Source: CADDZP01 sp035948135
Lineage (GTDB): Bacteria; Actinomycetota; Acidimicrobiia; Acidimicrobiales; AC-14
Assembly: GCA_035948135.1 (NCBI GenBank)
Contig: DASZJL010000011.1
Location: forward strand, 1-10,987
Length of the DNA: 10,987 bases
Direction of reading: 5' to 3'
Positions 5,502-10,987 of the stretch are shown here, piece after piece (position 1 is the stretch's first letter; each line of letters opens with the position of its first letter). The translations under genes were made by a program, and so were the position numbers. Under the pieces are notes generated by a model. That model worked only from the letters and a program-made list of their open reading frames with translations. It was not told the origin of the DNA and did not search any database.

Positions 5502-6988
5502 GGGCGCTCATCTCCGTCCACGACAAGACCGGCGTCGTCGACTTGGCGCGCGGCCTCGTCGACCTCGGCTGGGAGGTCGTTTCGAGCGGGGGCACCTCCA
5601 AGGCCCTGGCGGATGCGGGCGTCCCGGTCACACCCGTCGAGACGATCACCGCGTCGCCCGAGATGCTCGGCGGGCGGGTCAAGACGCTCCACCCCCGCAT
5701 TCACGGCGGCATCCTGGCCGACCGCTCCAAGCCCGAGCACGCCGCCGACCTGGAGGCCCAGGGCATCGAGCCCATCGACCTCGTCGTCTGCAACCTGTAC
5801 CCGTTCCGGAGCCAGCCCTCGATCGAGATGATCGACGTGGGCGGTCCCACGATGGTGCGGGCCGCGGCCAAGAACCACGCCCACGTCGGGGTCGTCGTCG
5901 ACCCCGCCGACTATGGCCAGGTGCTCGAAGAGCTCCGGTCCGACGGGTCACTGTCCACCGAGACCAAGCGGCGCCTGGCCCGGGCCGCCTTCGCCCACAC
6001 CGCTGCCTACGACGCCGCCATCGTCACCTGGTTCGACGAGGGCGAGACACTGCCGCCGAGCATCCACCTGGCCCTCGACCGGGCCCAAGAGGTCCGCTAC
6101 GGCGAGAACCCTCACCAGCAGGCCGCCCGCTACCGCGAGGTGGGCGAGCGCGGGTGGTGGGACTCGATGACCCAGCACGGTGGCAAAGAGCTCTCGTACC
6201 TCAACCTCTACGACACCGAAGCGGCGTGGCGCCTGGTGCACGACCTGGGCGACGGGCCGGCGGTGGCGATCATCAAGCACGCCAACCCGTGCGGCGCCGC
6301 CATCGCGGCCGACATCGAGACGGCGTACACGCGGGCCCACGAGTGCGACCCGGTCTCCGCGTTCGGCGGGATCGTGGCCGCCAACCGCCCGGTGAGCGTC
6401 GCCATGGCCGAGGCGCTGGCTCCGGTGTTCACCGAGGTCGTCGTCGCCCCCGGCTACGAGCCGGGCGCCCTCGAGGCCCTCACGGCGAAGAAGAACCTGC
6501 GCGTCCTGGAGGCCGAAGCCCCGGGGCGCCAGCGCTTCGACCTGCGCTCCATCGACGCCGGCCTCCTCGTGCAGGAGCCCGACCACTTCGTGAGCCAGCG
6601 CCCCGACTGGCGGGTGGTCACCAAGGCCACCCCCACCGACGACCAGTGGCGCGACATCGAACTGGCGTGGCGGGTGTGCGCGTGGGTGAAGTCCAACGCC
6701 ATTGCCTTCGTGAAGGACGGCCAGGCCGTCGGCGTCGGCGCCGGCCAGCAGAACCGCGTCGACTCGGTGCGCATCGCGGCCCGCAAGGCCGACGGTCGCG
6801 CCAACGGCGGGGTGTGCGCGAGCGATGCCTTCTTCCCCTTCCGGGACAACATCGACGAGCTGGCTGCCGCGGGTATCGGTGCCGTCGTCCAGCCCGGCGG
6901 GTCGCTGCGCGACGAAGAGGTGATCACGGCCGCCGACGAGCACGGCTTGGCCATGGTCTTCACCGGCGAACGGCACTTCCGGCACTAG
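5498..6988 (+). CDS. purH: Bifunctional AICAR transformylase / IMP cyclohydrolase
   Basis: PurH carries out the last two steps to IMP: formylation of AICAR by 10-formyl-THF, then ring closure. The N-terminal cyclohydrolase domain (about 1-190) shows ISVHDKTG (5-12), SSGGTS (29-34), GRVKTLHPRIHGG (59-71) and GGPTMVRAAAKNHA (115-128). The transformylase domain (about 195-496) shows RYGENPHQ (200-207), the catalytic Lys-His in IIKHANPCG (258-266), VKSNAIAF (397-404), GAGQQNRVDS (414-423) and ASDAFFPF (441-448), and ends in FTGERHFRH. It has 496 residues, somewhat shorter than about 510-530; part of the difference is a compact loop, NLYPF-RSQPSIEM-IDVGGP (99-117). TTG at 5498 is the start: it overlaps the purN TGA, and no ATG or GTG sits near the family N-terminus. 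The longer frame back to 5105 lies inside purN and is not coding. folD follows 7 nt downstream. Confidence 0.96.
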   Translation: MRALISVHDKTGVVDLARGLVDLGWEVVSSGGTSKALADAGVPVTPVETITASPEMLGGRVKTLHPRIHGGILADRSKPEHAADLEAQGIEPIDLVVCNLYPFRSQPSIEMIDVGGPTMVRAAAKNHAHVGVVVDPADYGQVLEELRSDGSLSTETKRRLARAAFAHTAAYDAAIVTWFDEGETLPPSIHLALDRAQEVRYGENPHQQAARYREVGERGWWDSMTQHGGKELSYLNLYDTEAAWRLVHDLGDGPAVAIIKHANPCGAAIAADIETAYTRAHECDPVSAFGGIVAANRPVSVAMAEALAPVFTEVVVAPGYEPGALEALTAKKNLRVLEAEAPGRQRFDLRSIDAGLLVQEPDHFVSQRPDWRVVTKATPTDDQWRDIELAWRVCAWVKSNAIAFVKDGQAVGVGAGQQNRVDSVRIAARKADGRANGGVCASDAFFPFRDNIDELAAAGIGAVVQPGGSLRDEEVITAADEHGLAMVFTGERHFRH

Positions 6989-6992
6989 GAGG
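6987..6992 (+). promoter_or_regulatory. Consensus Shine-Dalgarno of folD
   Basis: AGGAGG overlaps the purH stop codon and precedes the folD ATG by only 3 nt (AAC). It is a perfect anti-16S match at unusually close spacing, and it supports ATG at 6996 as the start. It contrasts with the promoter-proximal genes of this window, which lack such a site. Confidence 0.7.
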
Positions 6993-6995
6993 AAC

Positions 6996-7853
6996 ATGGG
7001 CGCCGCGATTCTCGACGGAGCCGCCATCGCCGCCGCGGTGCGGGCCGAGTTGGCGGAGGAGGTGGCCACGCTGGCCCAGGTCGGCGTCGTGCCCGGGCTG
7101 GGCACGATCCTCGTGGGTGACAACCCGTCCAGCGCCGCCTACGTGCGCCTGAAGCACCAGGATTGCGAAGAGATCGGCATCCAGTCGTTCGGCGAGCATC
7201 TTCCCGAGGACACGTCGCAGGAGCGGCTGCTCGAGGTGATCGCGTCCTACAACGCCAACCCCGACATCGACGCCTTCCTCGTCCAGCTGCCGCTGCCCAA
7301 GCAGCTCGACGAGCTGCAGTCGCTGCTCGCGGTCGATCCCGAGAAGGACGTCGACGGTCTGCACCCCGTGAACCTGGGCCGGTTGGTGATGGGCAACCTC
7401 GGACCGATCGCGTGCACCCCGGCCGGCATCGTGGAGCTGCTCGTTCGCCACGGCGTGCAGATCGAGGGCCAGCACGTGGTGATCATCGGGCGCGGCCTCA
7501 CCATCGGCCGTCCCCTGGCCAACCTCCTGGCATTGAAGCGCGAGCACGCCAACGCCGCTGTCACGGTGGTGCACACCGGCGTGAAGGACCTCGGCTCCTA
7601 TACCCGCCAGGCCGACATCCTCGTGGCCGCCGCCGGGTCCCCGGGCTTGGTGAAGCCCGACATGGTGAAGCCGGGGGCAGCGGTGGTCGGCGCGGGCGTC
7701 ACCATGGACGGCAAGAAGGTCATCAGCGACGTCGAGGAGTCGGTGGCCGAGGTGGCGGGCTGGATCACGCCCCGCATCGGCGGCGTCGGCCCGATGACGC
7801 GAGCAATGCTGCTGAAGAACACTGTGCTCGCCGCCTCCAGACGGCGTTCGTAG
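6996..7853 (+). CDS. folD: Bifunctional methylenetetrahydrofolate dehydrogenase (NADP) / methenyl-THF cyclohydrolase
   Basis: FolD interconverts 5,10-methylene-, methenyl- and 10-formyl-THF with NADP(H). It supplies the formyl donor of PurN and PurH and shares methylene-THF with MetF. The 285-residue protein has the catalytic Tyr-Lys pair in Y49-VRL-K53, the folate-site QLPLP (97-101), DPEKDVDGLHPVN (114-126), CTPAG (140-144), the dinucleotide loop GRGLTIGRP (165-173) and GGVGPMT (262-268). The third residue of the loop is Gly rather than Ser (GRG not GRS), a form I associate with actinobacterial FolD. The usual TPxPGGVGPMT reads TPRIGGVGPMT, with Ile at the second Pro. ATG at 6996 has a perfect AGGAGG close upstream. 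It is the third gene of purN-purH-folD. metF starts 22 nt beyond its stop, probably from its own promoter. Confidence 0.96.
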   Translation: MGAAILDGAAIAAAVRAELAEEVATLAQVGVVPGLGTILVGDNPSSAAYVRLKHQDCEEIGIQSFGEHLPEDTSQERLLEVIASYNANPDIDAFLVQLPLPKQLDELQSLLAVDPEKDVDGLHPVNLGRLVMGNLGPIACTPAGIVELLVRHGVQIEGQHVVIIGRGLTIGRPLANLLALKREHANAAVTVVHTGVKDLGSYTRQADILVAAAGSPGLVKPDMVKPGAAVVGAGVTMDGKKVISDVEESVAEVAGWITPRIGGVGPMTRAMLLKNTVLAASRRRS

Positions 7854-7863
7854 CCCGTCTAGC

Positions 7864-7869
7864 TAGCCT
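7864..7869 (+). promoter_or_regulatory. Putative -10 of metF (leaderless)
   Basis: TAGCCT at 7864-7869 lies 6 nt before the metF ATG at 7876, in the 22-nt folD-metF gap. It overlaps the palindrome CTAGCTAG at 7859-7866. The intervening CTCCTG is not a Shine-Dalgarno. The spacing predicts a leaderless transcript. No clear -35 is visible. Confidence 0.4.
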
Positions 7870-7875
7870 CTCCTG

Positions 7876-8734
7876 ATGGCGAAGATCGCCGACCTTCTGG
7901 CCGCGGGACGCACGTTCTCGTTCGAGTTCTTCCCACCGAAGAACGACGACGAGCAGCAGACGCTCGTACGCACCCTGCGGGACCTCGAGCCCTTGAACCC
8001 GTCGTTCGTCTCGGTGACGTACCGCGGCGGTCGCGAGTCGCGAGCCCGAACGCACGACCTGGTGGTCGGCATGCTGCGTACGACCACGCTGACGCCGATG
8101 GCCCACCTGACGTGTGTCGTCCACTCGCGGCTCGAGCTGGCGGAGATCCTCGTCGAGTATCGCAAGGCGGGGATCGAGAACGTCCTCGCTCTGGGCGGCG
8201 ATCCGCCCGTCGAGGCGAGCGAGGGCGCCGGTGAGCTGGCCTACGCCCAGCAGCTGGTCGAGCTGGCTCACGCCATCGGCGGATTCTCGGTCGGCGTGGC
8301 GGCCCACCCCGAACTGCACCCGCGGTCGCCCGACCGCAGCAGCGACCGCGAGTTCCTGGCCGAGAAGCTTCGTCTGGCCGACTTCGCCATCACCCAGTTC
8401 TTCTTCCGGCTCTCGGACTACGAGTCGATGATGGAGGACCTGGCGAGCGCGGGCATCGACAAGCCGGTGATCCCGGGCATCATGCCGATCACCTCGCTGT
8501 CGGGGGTCCAGCGCATGGCCCAGCTGTCGGGCTGCGAGGTGCCGCGCGAAGTCGTGGCCCGCGTCGAGAAGTACGCCGACGACCCCGACGCCGTACGCAA
8601 GGAGGGCGTCGCCGTCGCCACCGAGCTCTGCAAGGAGCTCCTCGACTCCGGCGTGCCCGGCCTGCACTTCTACACACTGAACCGTTCGAAAGCCACGAGG
8701 GAGATTTACGGCCACCTCGGCCTATCCTCCTCGG

Positions 8735-8742
<8 letters not shown>
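7876..8742 (+). CDS. metF: 5,10-methylenetetrahydrofolate reductase
   Basis: MetF reduces 5,10-methylene-THF to 5-methyl-THF with an FAD-bound TIM barrel, committing one-carbon units to methionine synthesis. The 288-residue protein is full length and begins with a family-typical segment, FSFEFFPPKND (14-24), where E17 corresponds to the catalytic Glu. Further motifs are SVTYRGG (46-52), HLTCV (77-81), NVLALGGDPP (102-111; D109 is the conserved flavin-site Asp), TQFFF (173-177) and PGIMPI (200-205). It ends LHFYTLNRSKATREIYGHL and then a short tail. ATG at 7876 has a TAGCCT box 6 nt upstream and no Shine-Dalgarno. The last 8 nt overlap the icd start, so the icd promoter would lie within the final metF codons. 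It is next to folD, which uses the same methylene-THF pool. Confidence 0.95.
8723..8728 (+). promoter_or_regulatory. Putative -10 of icd inside the end of metF (leaderless)
   Basis: TATCCT at 8723-8728 is followed by 6 nt and then the icd ATG at 8735. It sits in the last codons of metF. The spacing is the same as in the metF box and predicts transcription starting at the ATG. The neighbouring TCCTCC is pyrimidine-rich and cannot act as a Shine-Dalgarno. Confidence 0.5.
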
Positions 8743-9931
<1,189 letters not shown>

Positions 9932-9947
9932 CTCCACTGCCCTCATC

Positions 9948-10000
9948 GCCGCTTTTGCTGGATTCTGTGCGCTCAGCGCACACAATCCAGCAATAGCGGC
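9948..10000. repeat. Long near-perfect palindrome between icd and mdh
   Basis: Two 25-nt arms (9948-9972 and 9976-10000) flank a 3-nt loop (TCA). They pair at 23 of 25 positions, with one T:T and one C:C mismatch. The core TGTGCGC-tca-GCGCACA and the GCTGGATT/AATCCAGC segments are exact. CATC (9944-9947) and GATG (10002-10005) extend the stem after a one-base bulge. It begins 17 nt after the icd stop, so it may end icd transcription or protect the mRNA 3' end. No T-run follows, so it is not a classical intrinsic terminator. It could also be a copy of an intergenic repeat family or a protein-binding operator. Moderate AT content compared with surrounding coding DNA is notable. Confidence 0.75.
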
Positions 10001-10053
10001 TGATGGAGCGGTTAGGCCGAGCCTTCGCCTCGGGTTCCCTTCTTCATGGGTCG

Positions 10054-10059
10054 TAGAGT
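10054..10059 (+). promoter_or_regulatory. Possible -10 of mdh
   Basis: TAGAGT at 10054-10059 fits TAnnnT and lies 27 nt before the TTG start, leaving room for a short leader of about 20 nt that would include the Shine-Dalgarno. The -35 region (about 10031-10036, CGGGTT) is a poor match. This is a tentative placement. Confidence 0.3.
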
Positions 10060-10073
10060 TCTCGCCCAAGTGA

Positions 10074-10081
10074 GGGAGGAG
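10074..10081 (+). promoter_or_regulatory. Strong Shine-Dalgarno deciding the TTG start of mdh
   Basis: GGGAGGAG ends 5 nt before the TTG at 10087, with its GGAGG core (10075-10079) 7 nt away. This good spacing supports the non-ATG start. It differs from the leaderless-looking starts elsewhere in the window. Confidence 0.75.
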
Positions 10082-10086
10082 CAATT

Positions 10087-10987
10087 TTGAAGATCACCGT
10101 CGTGGGCGCCGGCTTCTACGGCTCGACGCTCGTTCAGCGCATTGCCGAGGCCGACATCGTCGACGAGGTCGTGATGACCGACATCATCGAGGACAAGCCC
10201 CAGGGCCTCGCCCTCGACATGATGCAGGCCCGCTCGATCGAGGGCTTCGAGACGCGCATCGTCGGCACCAACGGCTACGACGAGACCGCGGGCTCTGACG
10301 TATGCGTGATCACCGCCGGCCTCCCCCGCAAGCCGGGCATGAGCCGCATGGACCTCATCGAGACCAACGCCAAGATCGTCGCCGACGTCACCCGCAAGTT
10401 GGTGGCCGGCTCGCCCGACGCGGTGATCATCGTCGTGTCCAACCCCCTCGACGAGATGACCGCCCTCTGCGCCCAAGTGTCGGGGTTCCCCAAGAACAGG
10501 GTGATGGGCCAGGCCGGCATGCTCGACACCGCGCGCTTCAAGCACTTCGTGGCCGAGCACACGGGCTCGGCAGCGCACAAGGTCGAGGCCATGACCCTCG
10601 GTTCCCACGGCGACACCATGGTTCCCATCCCCTCCCAGGTGAAGGTCGACGGCAAGCCCCTGCTCGAGGTCCTCGAGGACGACGTCGTGGACGGCATCGT
10701 GCAGAAGACGCGCGACGGTGGCGCCGAGATCGTCGGCCTGCTCAAGACGGGCTCGGCGTACTACGCCCCGTCGGCGGCGGCGGCCGCCATGGTGAAGGCC
10801 GTGGTCCGCGATACCGGTGAGGTCATGCCCGTGTGTGCGTGGCTCACCGGCGAGTACGGCATCAAGGACGTGTACCTGGGCGTGCCCGCCAAGGTCGGCC
10901 GCGGCGGTGTGAAGGAGATCGTCGAGCTGCCGCTCACCGACGAGGAGCTCGAGGCCCTTCGCACGGCCGCCGAAGCTGTCCGTGCGA
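10087..10987 (+). CDS. mdh: Malate dehydrogenase (partial, C-terminus off the right edge)
   Basis: Malate dehydrogenase interconverts malate and oxaloacetate with NAD(H) in the TCA cycle. Exactly 300 codons are visible, so only about 10-20 residues should be missing from a usual 310-320. From TTG at 10087 the protein begins KITVVGAGFYGS, with the dinucleotide motif G7-A-G9-F-Y-G12, and D32 at the end of the second strand predicts NAD. Substrate residues are R81 and R87 in RKPGMSR (Arg rather than Gln at the specificity position, so malate and not lactate), N119 in VSNPLDE, D147 and R150 in LDTARF, and the catalytic H174 in GSHGDTMVP. The family is the LDH-like MDH class. TTG is supported by the strong GGGAGGAG site and the family N-terminus. 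It lies downstream of icd but is separated by a palindrome and possibly its own promoter. Confidence 0.96.
   Translation, partial: MKITVVGAGFYGSTLVQRIAEADIVDEVVMTDIIEDKPQGLALDMMQARSIEGFETRIVGTNGYDETAGSDVCVITAGLPRKPGMSRMDLIETNAKIVADVTRKLVAGSPDAVIIVVSNPLDEMTALCAQVSGFPKNRVMGQAGMLDTARFKHFVAEHTGSAAHKVEAMTLGSHGDTMVPIPSQVKVDGKPLLEVLEDDVVDGIVQKTRDGGAEIVGLLKTGSAYYAPSAAAAAMVKAVVRDTGEVMPVCAWLTGEYGIKDVYLGVPAKVGRGGVKEIVELPLTDEELEALRTAAEAVRA

Noticed and set aside
5948..7123. Minus-strand open frame of 391 codons opposite purH and folD
   Set aside because: Gly/Val/Arg/His-rich shadow of real genes with no motif and no plausible promoter.
9948..10000. Classical Rho-independent terminator
   Set aside because: The stem is very long with two internal mismatches and is followed by TGATGGAG rather than a T-run, so it is listed as a palindrome only.
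10017..10033. Small hairpin CCGAG-(7 nt)-CTCGG upstream of mdh
   Set aside because: The stem is only 5 bp and the pyrimidine tract after it is weak. This is expected by chance in GC-rich DNA.

Overview
The window is about 11 kb of dense, GC-rich chromosome (by eye about two-thirds G+C or more, with strong G/C preference at third codon positions). It carries core metabolic genes and shows no mobile element, CRISPR array, rRNA or tRNA that I can recognise. The gene content and order (sucC-sucD ... purN-purH-folD ... icd, mdh), the frequent GTG and TTG starts, the actinobacterial-type FolD NADP motif, the fused AccD/AccA-like carboxyltransferase and the short, apparently leaderless promoters all suggest an actinobacterium. 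My best guess is an Acidimicrobiia-like lineage, but that placement is inference from memory of family features, not a database result.

Layout. Positions 1-902 (minus strand, cut by the left edge) encode an acetyl-CoA-carboxylase-type carboxyltransferase in which an AccD-like half runs directly into an AccA-like half. Only 19 bp away and divergent is a 136-residue free-standing cobalamin-binding subunit of an acyl-CoA mutase (922-1332). It is followed with almost no gap by sucC (1339-2490) and sucD (2487-3371), succinyl-CoA synthetase. A putative lipoprotein N-acetylmuramoyl-L-alanine amidase (3389-4390) follows. It meets, tail to tail in a shared CTAG, an unrecognised four-helix membrane protein on the minus strand (4387-4812). 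A 143-bp divergent intergenic region with strong secondary-structure potential separates that gene from purN (4956-5501), purH (5498-6988) and folD (6996-7853). metF (7876-8742) and icd (8735-9931) follow. A 155-bp gap holding a near-perfect 25-bp-arm palindrome precedes mdh (10087 to the right edge).

How the genes fit together. Three themes recur. (1) TCA cycle: succinyl-CoA synthetase, NADP-isocitrate dehydrogenase and malate dehydrogenase. (2) Folate one-carbon metabolism: FolD makes 10-formyl-THF, PurN and PurH consume it in purine synthesis, and MetF diverts methylene-THF to methyl-THF for methionine. (3) Acyl-CoA carbon skeletons: the carboxyltransferase and the B12 mutase subunit could feed succinyl-CoA to SucCD, although the mutase large subunit and the biotin carboxylase are not in the window.

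The most informative regulatory pattern is that five start codons (922, 4812 minus, 4956, 7876, 8735) are preceded at 6-8 nt by a TAnnnT -10-like hexamer and lack a Shine-Dalgarno sequence. That is the signature of leaderless transcripts. Operon-internal genes instead use overlaps or purine-rich ribosome sites. I found no convincing new biological system. The items most worth a second look are the two structured intergenic elements, the zinc-ribbon-less AccD/AccA fusion and the symmetric divergent promoter at 903-921.
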